DNA from: Halorubellus salinus
GTDB taxonomy: Archaea; Halobacteriota; Halobacteria; Halobacteriales; Natrialbaceae
Assembly (NCBI RefSeq): GCF_020567525.1
Contig: NZ_JAJCVI010000001.1
Coordinates: forward strand, 62,001 to 126,000
Reading direction: 5' to 3'
DNA length: 64,000 bases
The notes under the pieces were generated by a model. That model made no database searches. It was given only the letters and a program-made list of their open reading frames with translations, and was not told the DNA's origin. Below are positions 54,863 to 63,315 of the stretch, piece by piece (positions within the stretch are counted from its first letter, which is position 1; each line of letters begins with the position of its first letter). Made by a program: the position numbers and the translations under genes.

Positions 54863-55875
54863 CGTGACCGATTGTACACCTCCACGTAGTACTCCTCGGT
54901 GTACGACACCTGCCCGGACTCGTACCGGACCTCGACCTCGAACTCCCAGACGTCCCAAGTCCAGTACGGGTCCCCACTATCAAAGAGGGAATCCGTCGGA
55001 AGGTTCAGCGACGGATTCAGCTCGCTCTGGTCGTTGACGGCGAGCGAGTACCGCCCGGTGGCGTTGTCGCCGCGGAAGAACTTCACGTTCCGCGTCGTCC
55101 CGTTGTCGATGGTTGCCCACGGCCCCAGCTGGGCGTCGCACGCATCGTACCCCTCGATGTTCCCGTCCGAGAAGTTGAACGTCACCGTCGACGCCGAATC
55201 CGACCCCGGGAGTACGCACTCCGTGCCGGAGAAGTCCGGCCCCGGTTTTGCCGTGTTGTTCACTGTCCGTATCGCCACCTGGCCACCCGCGGTCTCGTAG
55301 ATCCAGACGACGTGGTTGTTGCTCGGTCCCAACCACGCGACGTGGAACGCGTCCTGTGACGCGCCCTCAAGCGAGGACCGGTCGACGGTCATGTCGAAGT
55401 CCCTGACGATAGCGCCATCGCCGGACGACTGCATCACCGTCCAGTTCTTCGCCCCGCCCCCAAACTTGAAGTCCGATCCGTCGTCGTCACGGATGCGCGC
55501 ACCGTGCGTCACGTCGGCAACGCTTGTCAAGCTGAACGAAACGAGCGCCGGCGACGACGCACCGACCACCTTCGTCATATTGTCACTGTACGCCGACAGG
55601 TTCTCGGTCAGGTTCGCGTTCGCCTGACTGGGCAACTTCGGCTTCGTCTGGTGGTTCACCCGCTCCACGAGGCGCTGTGAGCCAAGCTCGACCTCCCGGT
55701 TCAGGATCTGCGCGTCCCGTGGCGCGCTCGCTGCACCCGTCGACGCGACGTTCTCCGTGTACAGGACCGTGTTGAACACGACCGCGAGCCCGAGCACGAT
55801 GAACGCGATGGCGACCGCGCCGACGAGGATGAGTTGCGCGCGCTCGCTCCGCTCGTCGAACGCGAACCCTACCAT
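54859..55875 (-). CDS. Pilin-like protein, DUF7261-like
   Basis: This 338-residue protein begins MVGFAFDERSERA|QLILVGAV, a candidate cleavage site then a helix (about 14-38). The long exported domain has several N-x-S/T sequons and resembles an adhesive or structural domain. It is the largest of the five successive pilin-like proteins. It overlaps its neighbours by 4 nt (downstream) and 7 nt (upstream). DUF number recalled. Confidence 0.78.
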   Translation of the reverse strand: MVGFAFDERSERAQLILVGAVAIAFIVLGLAVVFNTVLYTENVASTGAASAPRDAQILNREVELGSQRLVERVNHQTKPKLPSQANANLTENLSAYSDNMTKVVGASSPALVSFSLTSVADVTHGARIRDDDGSDFKFGGGAKNWTVMQSSGDGAIVRDFDMTVDRSSLEGASQDAFHVAWLGPSNNHVVWIYETAGGQVAIRTVNNTAKPGPDFSGTECVLPGSDSASTVTFNFSDGNIEGYDACDAQLGPWATIDNGTTRNVKFFRGDNATGRYSLAVNDQSELNPSLNLPTDSLFDSGDPYWTWDVWEFEVEVRYESGQVSYTEEYYVEVYNRSR

Positions 55876-56513
55876 ACGACCACCTTCACCGTCACCACGT
55901 TGTACACAGGACTGTTCGGGTACGCGTCCGGGATCGGATAGAACCGGTCGTCGCCGTTGCTCGGGTTGGTGTCGTACTCACTCAACGGCAACTGCGACCC
56001 ACCGGGGCCGGTGAGCCGCTGGTCGTCGTAGAGCGTGATGGTGTACGTCGCCACCACGCCACTTTGGGTGGAGAACCCGTTTCGGACCATCGTCATCGTT
56101 CCACCGTTCGGGTCACCGGAATCGTCCTGATAGGTCACGACCACGTTGTACCCGTTCTTGTCCTCGAACGCCTCCTCCAACATCAGCAACAGTCCTCGCG
56201 GTGCCTTCCCGGGTGGCAGATCGCTACTGTACCCGAGCGACCGGCTGTCCGACGCCGCGAACCGCCGATCGGTGCTATCCTCCGTCCCGTTCCAGTACCG
56301 GATCATCTTCGAGAGGTTCCCCGAATCCGCGCTCAACACGAGCATGTCCTGGGCTTCCAGACGCACCTGGTCGCGCGCATCGCGGTCGACCGTCCCACCC
56401 GTCGTCGGCGTGATGACGACCGACTGGAGCGCGAACAGTACCGCGGTCAAGATGAGTATCGACCCGATGAACCCCTCGAGCGTGTACGCCTGTCCTCTGT
56501 TGTCGTCGAACAT
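55869..56513 (-). CDS. Pilin-like protein, DUF7288-like
   Basis: This 214-residue protein starts MFDDNRG|QAYTLEGFIG, a classical RG|Q prepilin cleavage site, then a hydrophobic helix (about 8-31). The start at 56513 is preferred because the frame upstream reads a basic sequence overlapping the next gene. The mature domain is mixed and polar. It lies between the DUF7287-like and DUF7261-like genes. DUF number recalled. Confidence 0.78.
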   Translation of the reverse strand: MFDDNRGQAYTLEGFIGSILILTAVLFALQSVVITPTTGGTVDRDARDQVRLEAQDMLVLSADSGNLSKMIRYWNGTEDSTDRRFAASDSRSLGYSSDLPPGKAPRGLLLMLEEAFEDKNGYNVVVTYQDDSGDPNGGTMTMVRNGFSTQSGVVATYTITLYDDQRLTGPGGSQLPLSEYDTNPSNGDDRFYPIPDAYPNSPVYNVVTVKVVVW

Positions 56514-56515
56514 GA

Positions 56516-57043
56516 TTACCACACCCTCACGACGAGCAGACACCCAGTCTGACAGCCATCGACGCCTTCGAGGCGGATAACGCGCGTCGTCGACGCCGCA
56601 GCCTGGTTCGACGGGTAATCGTCGCCGCCGGTCAATCGATACGTCCCTCCGTCGTAGGTCGTCTCGACGACGTCACCAGTACGCTTCTGTATCGTGACGT
56701 TGACTTGTGCGGTTGCACGCAATCCGAACTTGTCCCGGATGTCGGTCCCGGACACCGTGACCCCCGAATCTGACGAACCAATCACTTCGCCGACCATCTT
56801 GTCGAGATCGAGGGTCCGTGCGCTTCCATCCTCGGCGTACGTGTCCACGACGGTCGCCGCGACGCGGTCGGACTTCGCGGGAATCGCGTCCGTCACCGGC
56901 GAGCCGAACGGCGTTACGGTCGAGGGGACGAACGCGAACGTGAACGTCACCGTCAACAAGAACACGCTGATACCGACCGCGAAGTCCTGCGTCGTCTGCC
57001 CGCGGTCGCGTCCCCGCAGTCCCGTGAGGTCTCGCCCTGTCAT
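56516..57043 (-). CDS. Pilin-like protein, DUF7287-like
   Basis: This 175-residue protein has a basic leader ending RDRG|QTTQDFAVGISVF, a clear RG|Q site, and a helix (about 17-40). The rest has a Cys pair (CQTGC) near the C-terminus. Its ATG overlaps the PilC-like stop by one base (TAATG), so it is translated from the pil operon mRNA. DUF number recalled. Confidence 0.78.
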   Translation of the reverse strand: MTGRDLTGLRGRDRGQTTQDFAVGISVFLLTVTFTFAFVPSTVTPFGSPVTDAIPAKSDRVAATVVDTYAEDGSARTLDLDKMVGEVIGSSDSGVTVSGTDIRDKFGLRATAQVNVTIQKRTGDVVETTYDGGTYRLTGGDDYPSNQAAASTTRVIRLEGVDGCQTGCLLVVRVW

Positions 57044-59097
57044 TATCCTGCGCCCACCGCAGCCCAGACCACGAGCGCGATCGTGAGCAGTACCAGCACG
57101 AACTTCAGGCCACTCGTGATGTCCGCGTCACGGATGTAGCCCGCGATGACGCCCGACAGGATGGCTTGCATCGTGACCGCGTGGAAGAACAGCATCGACA
57201 GCAGCGAGACGTTGATGCTGCTCCCCAGTCCCGACGCCGCACCGCCAGCCGACGCGCCACCACCGCCACTCGAGGAGTTCGCGGTGACACCCTGGAGCGT
57301 ATCCAGGAACTGCGTCTTCAATATCGCCATCACCGCCAGTAACGTCAGGTACGTCATGATGATGATGACGACCTGCATCCTGGTGCGGGACTTCCGTTCG
57401 CGCTCGATGTCGTCCTGGTTCTCGGACGCTTGCGCCGCCGTCGACAGCACGTCCGTGATCTGACTGGACGCTTCCTGCGCCTTCGAGATGAGCTTCACCG
57501 TCCGCGCCATCCGCGGCATGTGGTACTTGTTGTTGAACTCGACCAGCGCGTCCTTCAGGCTCATCCCGTAGTTCACCTTCGCGTGCATCGTGTCGAACTC
57601 GGTCGCCATCTTCCCGCTCGTCGTCTCCGACACCGTCTTCAGCGACTCCAGGAGCGTCAGGCCGGTGTCGTTCGCCGAGGACAGCTTCCGGAGGTTGTCG
57701 GAGATGTTCGAGACGATGGCCTTCCGCGACCGGACGTTCCATTCGCGGAACACCGCGAACGGTAGGAAGATCAGGTACGCCGGCATGTAGACGTACATGA
57801 ACGTCCCCCAGACGGGCGCGTTCTGCATGCCCTCCCAGCTCGTCGGTACCGACCCGGTGAGCGCCGCCAGTATGACGACGACGAGTGCGAGCGGCACCGT
57901 TATCGCAGCCGTGTACGCCGGGTTCTCGCGGAAGAACAGGTGCGGTGCTTTCAGGACGCGGATGGTCTCGTGGGTCCCTTCCTTGTTCTTGATGCGCTTG
58001 AACATCGACCCGCGGTCAGCGTACTGTTCGACGAGCCCGAGGTTCAGGAGGCCGGCGTCCTGCTGTTGCAGCAACCGGTCGTCAGCGTCACTCGGTAACA
58101 GGTAGCCGTCACCCGGTTCGTCCTCCTTCACCGTCGACACCAGCACGAGGAACCCCAGTCCCGTCAAGGGAATGAGGCCGTAGACGGTCCCGTACAGCAT
58201 CGTCACCTGCGCTTCGCCGAGCATCTGCATGATGACGAGGATGATGATGAGCAGGAGCGGGAACAGCGAGAGCGTCATGTACATCTCGCCGAACAGCTCC
58301 AGGGTCTCCAGCGTGAGCTCCTGTTGCTGTTTCGCCGTCCGCATGTGTTTCTCCTTCTTGTCGTAGAGGAACCCCTCCATGTCACCGCCGGAGTTCACGA
58401 TGGAGAGCATGTCCGTCAGGAACTGCGCGAGTTCGTCACTCGGCGTCTCCATCGCCTGATTCCGGATCGCGGTCCGATAGTCGGTGTCGAAGTACTCCGT
58501 CTCCTGGACGATGCTCTGGAACTCCTTCGCGACCTCGCCGTACGTGTCCTCCGCGGCCGCCATCGCCTCCAATATCTCGAGTTGGTTCAGGCCACCGACG
58601 GAGAGTGCGTACATGAACGACACCGCGTCTGTCAGGAGCATGTTTATCTCGCGTTTCCGGCTGGACGCTCGCGAGTACGGGACCGCGACGAGCGCACCGA
58701 ACCCCAGCGCGAACCCGATCGTCCCGAGGAACAACCCGGTCGCGAGGATGAGGGCCGGGACCTTGATGAGGTTGATGAAGTCGATGAGCGCCGGATTCGT
58801 GATGCCGATCCCCGTCAAGCTCTCCGTGTTCTTGATGAGGAACGTGAACACGAGGTACCCGAGGAGCATCCCCATCAGCCAGAGGATGCCGCCCGCGAGC
58901 ACGCCGATGCCGAGCGCGCGCGACAGGTACATCTCGACGGTGTCCGTCATCCGTGACTGCGCGAGCTTCGTCTCCACGTCCGCGACGAAGTTCGAATCGT
59001 CCGCGAACAACCGCGTGTACAGCGGGTAGAACATGTCGCCGAGACTGTCCGAGCCAGCGTCGAACCCGCCGTCCTGATCGGTCGTTTGCAGGCTCAT
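57043..59097 (-). CDS. Type IV pilus platform protein (PilC/TadC/ArlJ family)
   Basis: This 684-residue membrane protein has two T2SSF-type domains, each with a cytoplasmic helical bundle and several membrane helices, about nine in total. This double-domain plan is typical of haloarchaeal PilC. It anchors the assembly ATPase at the membrane. The ATG overlaps the ATPase stop by 4 nt. ArlJ of the archaellum is the alternative, but the adjacent pilin-like genes and lack of arl genes favour a pilus. Confidence 0.9.
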   Translation of the reverse strand: MSLQTTDQDGGFDAGSDSLGDMFYPLYTRLFADDSNFVADVETKLAQSRMTDTVEMYLSRALGIGVLAGGILWLMGMLLGYLVFTFLIKNTESLTGIGITNPALIDFINLIKVPALILATGLFLGTIGFALGFGALVAVPYSRASSRKREINMLLTDAVSFMYALSVGGLNQLEILEAMAAAEDTYGEVAKEFQSIVQETEYFDTDYRTAIRNQAMETPSDELAQFLTDMLSIVNSGGDMEGFLYDKKEKHMRTAKQQQELTLETLELFGEMYMTLSLFPLLLIIILVIMQMLGEAQVTMLYGTVYGLIPLTGLGFLVLVSTVKEDEPGDGYLLPSDADDRLLQQQDAGLLNLGLVEQYADRGSMFKRIKNKEGTHETIRVLKAPHLFFRENPAYTAAITVPLALVVVILAALTGSVPTSWEGMQNAPVWGTFMYVYMPAYLIFLPFAVFREWNVRSRKAIVSNISDNLRKLSSANDTGLTLLESLKTVSETTSGKMATEFDTMHAKVNYGMSLKDALVEFNNKYHMPRMARTVKLISKAQEASSQITDVLSTAAQASENQDDIERERKSRTRMQVVIIIMTYLTLLAVMAILKTQFLDTLQGVTANSSSGGGGASAGGAASGLGSSINVSLLSMLFFHAVTMQAILSGVIAGYIRDADITSGLKFVLVLLTIALVVWAAVGAG

Positions 59098-62000
59098 TCC
59101 TCGTCACCGCCGCTCGAGAACACGGAGCCGTCGTCCTCGTCGTCCTCGCCGTCTCCCTCGTCGAACACGCCACCGCCGTCGCCACCACCGAACACCGAGT
59201 CGTCGTCCGGCGGCCCGCCGTCGGCGCCGTCCTCGTCACCGAAGACGCTGTCGTCGTCCCCCGCGTCTGCGCCGTCGTCCACTGCGTCCGCACCGTCGTC
59301 GAAGATCGCACCGTCGCTCTCCCCGAAGATGGAGTCGTCGTCCTCGTCGAAGAACGGCTCGTCGTCGTCGCCGAAGAACGCCTCCTCGTCGACGTCGTCC
59401 TCGACGTCGCCGTCCGCGTTCGACGCATCGTCGCCGGTCGAGTGGTCGTCGTCACCGAATATCGCGCCCTCGTCGCCGCTCCCGGCCGCTGCAGCATCCT
59501 CGTCGTCGACGGAATCGCTGGACGATGGCTCCGTCGACGCCGTCGAATCGCCGGCCTTCGCTGGCTCGCGCGACGGTTCGTCGTCGGCCGACGACTCGGT
59601 CTCCTCGTCGGTCAACGCCGGGAACTCCGCGTCGATGTCGCCAGCGTCGTCCTCCAGTGCCGCGTCGTCCTCGCCGAACATCGCTCCCTGCTCGTCGGAC
59701 GCGTCAGCGTCGAACGCGGCCCCGTCCTCCTCGAGGAGCGATTCCTCGTCCGAGCCAGCGTCGAACGCCGACTCGTCGTCTGCCGCCGACGCAGCCGCCT
59801 GCCCGACGCTTCCATCGTCCGCATCTCCGACCGACGAATCGTCGCCCTCGTCCTCTTGCGCCCCGCTCCCGGCTTCCAACTCCGGTGCGTCAGCCGGTGC
59901 CGACGCCTGCGCGGAACTCGCGTCCTGCGCGTCGGTCGACCCGCCGGAATCCTCACTGAACGGATTCGCGTCCTCCTCGCCCTCGCCGAACGAGAACCCG
60001 CCACCGTCGTCGCTCAACCACGACGGCCCGTCCGTCTCCCCGCTGTCACCGAACGAGAAGTCCTCGTCCTCGTCGTCCCCACCGAGCGTGAACCCGTCGC
60101 CGCCACCGACGTCGTCCAGCGAACTCCCGAAGTCGAAGTCGTCGCCGCCGGACTCCACCGCCTCCGACGCGTCCACGTCCTCCTCGGTGCTCACGCCACT
60201 GAGCGCGCTCGCCAGCCCACTCGGTATCTTCCCGCGGTACTCCTCGAACATCGACTCCTCCGCGCGCTCGAGGATGTCCTGCGCGAGATTGTACGTCTCG
60301 TCGTCCGGGTCCGGCCGCGGAACGAGCTCCTCGTCCTCCGGGTCGACGTCGATGAGGACAGACTCCATCTCCCGGAGGTCCGTGAGGCTCTCCTCGAGTT
60401 GCCCGTTCGCGATGAGCGTCAGGATGGTCTCCGGGTCGTTGATGAACGCCTGGACGATCGCCGCGACCTGCGCGTACTCGTTCAACCCGGTCTTGATGAT
60501 GTACGCGAGGATGACGCGACGCTTGAACAGCTCCTCGTCGAGCTTCTCCTGGCCCCACCCGCGGTCGAACTTGATCTCCTCGACGGTGTTCGAGTCCCCC
60601 ATCTTCAGGAACTCGTCCGTCTCCGCCTGCCACTGGTAGACGTCCTGCACGTTGATCTCGTCGTTCTCCGCGTCGTAGTGATTGATCTCCGTGATGTTCC
60701 GGTTCCGACGGACCTTCCGGCCGTTCACCCGCGTCTGCGTCTGGATCGAGACGAGGTCCAGTGCCGTGAACATCGTCTTCGAGACGTTGATCGGGTCGGT
60801 CGTGAACCGCTTCAGGACCTCGCCGACGGAGTCCGCGTGGAACGTCGTGTACGTCGTGTGCCCCGTCGACATGACCTGGAACAGGACCCGGCCTTCCTCG
60901 CCACGGATCTCACCCATCACGATGTAGTCCGGGCGTTGACGCAGTGCCGCACGCAGCAGGTCGAACTCGTCGACGTCACCCTGCGAGTCCTCGCTGAACG
61001 ACGGCCGCGTGACGCTGGCCACCCAGTTCCGCTGGGGGAGCTCGACCTCGCGCGTGTCCTCGATGGACACGATCTTGGTGTTCGACGGGATGAAGAGCGA
61101 GATCGCGTTCAGGCTCGTCGTCTTCCCGGACGCCGTGCCGCCCGCGAAGATGAGGCTCTTGTGGTTCTCGATACACAGCCAGAGGAACGCCATCTCGTCG
61201 AGCGAGAACGTGTTCCAGTTGATGAGGTCCACTGGCGTGAACGGGACGTCCTTGAACTGACGGATGGTGTAGTTCGTCCCGTGGTCGCTCACCTCCTTCC
61301 CGAGGGTCAACTGCGCACGCGACCCGTCCGGGAGGGTCGCGTCGACCTGCGGCCGACGCTTCGAGATGCCTTTCCCGGAGCGCTGGGCGAGCTTCACGAC
61401 GAAGTCGTCGAGCTCGCGTTCGCCGTGATAGATGTTCGAGATGATCTGCTCGTACTCGCCGTGGTAGACGAAGATCGGCGAGTTGTGGCCGTCACAGGAG
61501 ATGTCCTCCACGTTGATGTCGTGCTTGATCGGGTCGATGCGCTCGTACCCGATGAAGTCCCGCTTCAGGAAGTACAGCAGCTTCTCGACCTGGTACTCGT
61601 TGAGCGTCTCCGGGTCCTCTTCGAGCAGCACGGGCTCCGGTCGGGCCTTGATACCGTCGAGCTCCCGCCCGAACCCTTCCGCGTCCTCGTCGGCGCCCGT
61701 ATCGGGCGCGCCCTCGCCGTCCGCGTCCGCCGTCCCGAAGAACCGTCGGATGCTCTCCGTTATCGACTTCGTGCCCGAAGCCGCGCCCGCCGAGTCCGAC
61801 GACGCGGGCGTTCCCTTGAACAGGTCGTAGCGCTTCAGGAGTCGTTTCGTCTCACGGTCGATGACGCCCCGGCGAGCGTCCTCGTCGCCTTCGACCGCGA
61901 CGTCCTCGTCGCTGTACTTGATCGCGGTCCGGAGCTTCCCCGTCATGAACTCCTCGAGGTCGTCCTCGAGCTCGTTCATGTACGGCTGGATGACGTAGTA

Positions 62001-62825
62001 CTTGCGCTCGTTCTCCTTCTCGGAGAGGAAGATGATGACGAACGCGTAGGGTTTGTTCACCCAGTACCGTTCCTCTTCGCGGAAGTGCGTCTTCTTCTCC
62101 ATCGGAACGGCCTTCTCCAGGTCGTAGCGATTGACGACCGTCGTGTTCCCACCGGGGTCCGAGAAGAACTCGTCCTCCTCGATCTCGTCTTGCACGTTCA
62201 CGGTGCGTTCCTCGACGACGTCCGCGAGCTCCTGTGCGAAGTCGTCGCCCTGACTGAGGACGCCTTCGACCTCTTCGTCCTCGAAGCTCAGGTAGTCGGT
62301 CTCGTCGAACTGGACCTTCTCGCCGTCGCCGTCGGTCGGGACGTCGCCGTCGCCCTCGTAGTAGTACTGCCACTTGAAGTGCTCCCACGTCCACGTGTCC
62401 TTGACGACGGGCGTCGCCTCGGGGTCGACGTGGTCCTTGAACTCGTTCCAGAGCCACTTCGCGCCCGGGGCGACGTCCTCGGTGATGTGCGCGGCGAGGT
62501 CGTCGGGATGCACGCCGATGTACGGTTCGGGATCGAAGTCGACGCGGTCCCAGTCGTCGCCTTCGGGAACCGTCTGGACAGTCCCCTCCTGGGTTCCCAG
62601 GCCCATCCTGCTCGAATCCTCGTTCGTGTTCTCTTCGACGTTCCGGTAGAGTGCGGATACGTCGTCGCCGTACCCGTGCTCCTGCATGAACTCTCGCCAG
62701 GTATACTCGCCAACCCGAACCGAGGAACCGTCGGTCGGGCCATCGGACGCCGCCTCGTCCGACGCCCCAGAATCGCCCCCATCGAGCCCGTCTTGCCCTG
62801 TCTGGTCGGCGTCGTTGATAGCCAT
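59094..62825 (-). CDS. Type IV pilus assembly ATPase (PilB/TadA family) with acidic tail
   Basis: This 1243-residue protein carries a secretion ATPase core with Walker A AGGTASGKTTSLNA (about 562-575), Asp/Glu boxes around IVMGEIRGEEGRVLFQVMSTG, and the His box HTTYTTFHADS. About 560 residues of acidic N-terminal domain precede the Walker motif. The C-terminal 370 residues (from about 875) are almost pure Asp, Glu, Ser, Gly and Ala, with repeated [A/S][I/V/F]F[G/D] motifs such as AIFGDDD and SVFGDED. It powers pilin extension from the PilC-like platform. The tail is unusual for the family. Confidence 0.9.
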   Translation of the reverse strand: MAINDADQTGQDGLDGGDSGASDEAASDGPTDGSSVRVGEYTWREFMQEHGYGDDVSALYRNVEENTNEDSSRMGLGTQEGTVQTVPEGDDWDRVDFDPEPYIGVHPDDLAAHITEDVAPGAKWLWNEFKDHVDPEATPVVKDTWTWEHFKWQYYYEGDGDVPTDGDGEKVQFDETDYLSFEDEEVEGVLSQGDDFAQELADVVEERTVNVQDEIEEDEFFSDPGGNTTVVNRYDLEKAVPMEKKTHFREEERYWVNKPYAFVIIFLSEKENERKYYVIQPYMNELEDDLEEFMTGKLRTAIKYSDEDVAVEGDEDARRGVIDRETKRLLKRYDLFKGTPASSDSAGAASGTKSITESIRRFFGTADADGEGAPDTGADEDAEGFGRELDGIKARPEPVLLEEDPETLNEYQVEKLLYFLKRDFIGYERIDPIKHDINVEDISCDGHNSPIFVYHGEYEQIISNIYHGERELDDFVVKLAQRSGKGISKRRPQVDATLPDGSRAQLTLGKEVSDHGTNYTIRQFKDVPFTPVDLINWNTFSLDEMAFLWLCIENHKSLIFAGGTASGKTTSLNAISLFIPSNTKIVSIEDTREVELPQRNWVASVTRPSFSEDSQGDVDEFDLLRAALRQRPDYIVMGEIRGEEGRVLFQVMSTGHTTYTTFHADSVGEVLKRFTTDPINVSKTMFTALDLVSIQTQTRVNGRKVRRNRNITEINHYDAENDEINVQDVYQWQAETDEFLKMGDSNTVEEIKFDRGWGQEKLDEELFKRRVILAYIIKTGLNEYAQVAAIVQAFINDPETILTLIANGQLEESLTDLREMESVLIDVDPEDEELVPRPDPDDETYNLAQDILERAEESMFEEYRGKIPSGLASALSGVSTEEDVDASEAVESGGDDFDFGSSLDDVGGGDGFTLGGDDEDEDFSFGDSGETDGPSWLSDDGGGFSFGEGEEDANPFSEDSGGSTDAQDASSAQASAPADAPELEAGSGAQEDEGDDSSVGDADDGSVGQAAASAADDESAFDAGSDEESLLEEDGAAFDADASDEQGAMFGEDDAALEDDAGDIDAEFPALTDEETESSADDEPSREPAKAGDSTASTEPSSSDSVDDEDAAAAGSGDEGAIFGDDDHSTGDDASNADGDVEDDVDEEAFFGDDDEPFFDEDDDSIFGESDGAIFDDGADAVDDGADAGDDDSVFGDEDGADGGPPDDDSVFGGGDGGGVFDEGDGEDDEDDGSVFSSGGDEE

Positions 62826-62849
62826 TGCCTACCCCTTTACGCGTGCGAG

Positions 62850-62858
62850 CAAAAAACC
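62850..62858 (-). promoter_or_regulatory. Probable TATA box of the pilus operon
   Basis: On the minus strand this reads GGTTTTTTG, centred 29 nt before the ATG at 62825. Confidence 0.5.
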
Positions 62859-62928
62859 TTCCACCGATTATCAGCGATGATACTTCCCTCCCCGTCCAGT
62901 CACTTCGTTGTCTATTTCGGCATGCAAG

Positions 62929-63030
62929 TCAACGCTTGCTGTCGATTTCGATGGAAACGCCAGCGTTACGCATCGACTTTATTTCTCCCTTATAATACCT
63001 GTATGAACTTCCATTTATATCTACGGCCAT
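62929..63030 (-). pseudogene. Possible gene fragment, 33 codons
   Basis: This frame reads MAVDINGSSYRYYKGEIKS then MRNAGVSIEIDSKR and stop. The composition is unlike haloarchaeal acidic proteins but looks protein-like (balanced Tyr, Ile, Lys). It may be the remnant of a foreign gene. Homology could not be tested. Confidence 0.25.
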
Positions 63031-63133
63031 GTCACTAAATTCCACACTCGGGGTGCACGGCCACTGCATCCCCGGTAAGACGCAGTTACGAACCCGCGAC
63101 GTACACGCAACCAATACCTACTCCACGACCACT

Positions 63134-63253
63134 GACACCATCACAGAGCCAGCCACGGACACCATCACAGAGCCAGCCACGGACACCATCACAGAGCCAG
63201 CCACGGACACCATCACAGAGCCAGCCACGGACACCACCACGGAGCCAGCTACT
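63134..63253. repeat. 24-bp tandem repeat, five units
   Basis: The unit GACACCATCACAGAGCCAGC plus CACG occurs perfectly four times (63134-63157, 63158-63181, 63182-63205, 63206-63229), followed by one degenerate copy (63230-63253). The units abut without spacers, so this is not a CRISPR array. On the plus strand the repeat codes for TDTITEPA. Confidence 0.95.
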
Positions 63254-63315
63254 CCGGAGGACACTGCCCACCACTCGCACCACAGGCAGCCCCAGGGCGA
63301 CAACCGGCCCGGCAG

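Larger units (their letters stand above)
62826..63315. other. AT-rich intergenic island
   Basis: This 490-nt stretch is markedly richer in A and T than the rest of the window, especially about 62870-63060. It holds the pil promoter, a minus-strand frame (62929-63030), strong TATA-like elements TTATAAT (62990-62996) and TTTATAT (63014-63020), and the 24-bp tandem repeat. A plus-strand frame from 63029 translates the repeat as TDTITEPA units. No function is recognised. Confidence 0.55.

Noticed and set aside
58953-63038. Plus-strand open frame of 1361 codons
   Set aside because: It is antisense to the pilus ATPase and platform genes, which carry Walker motifs and membrane helices. The end enters the AT-rich island by chance.
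63134-63253. CRISPR-like array
   Set aside because: Units are directly abutting 24-bp repeats without spacers, and no cas gene is nearby.
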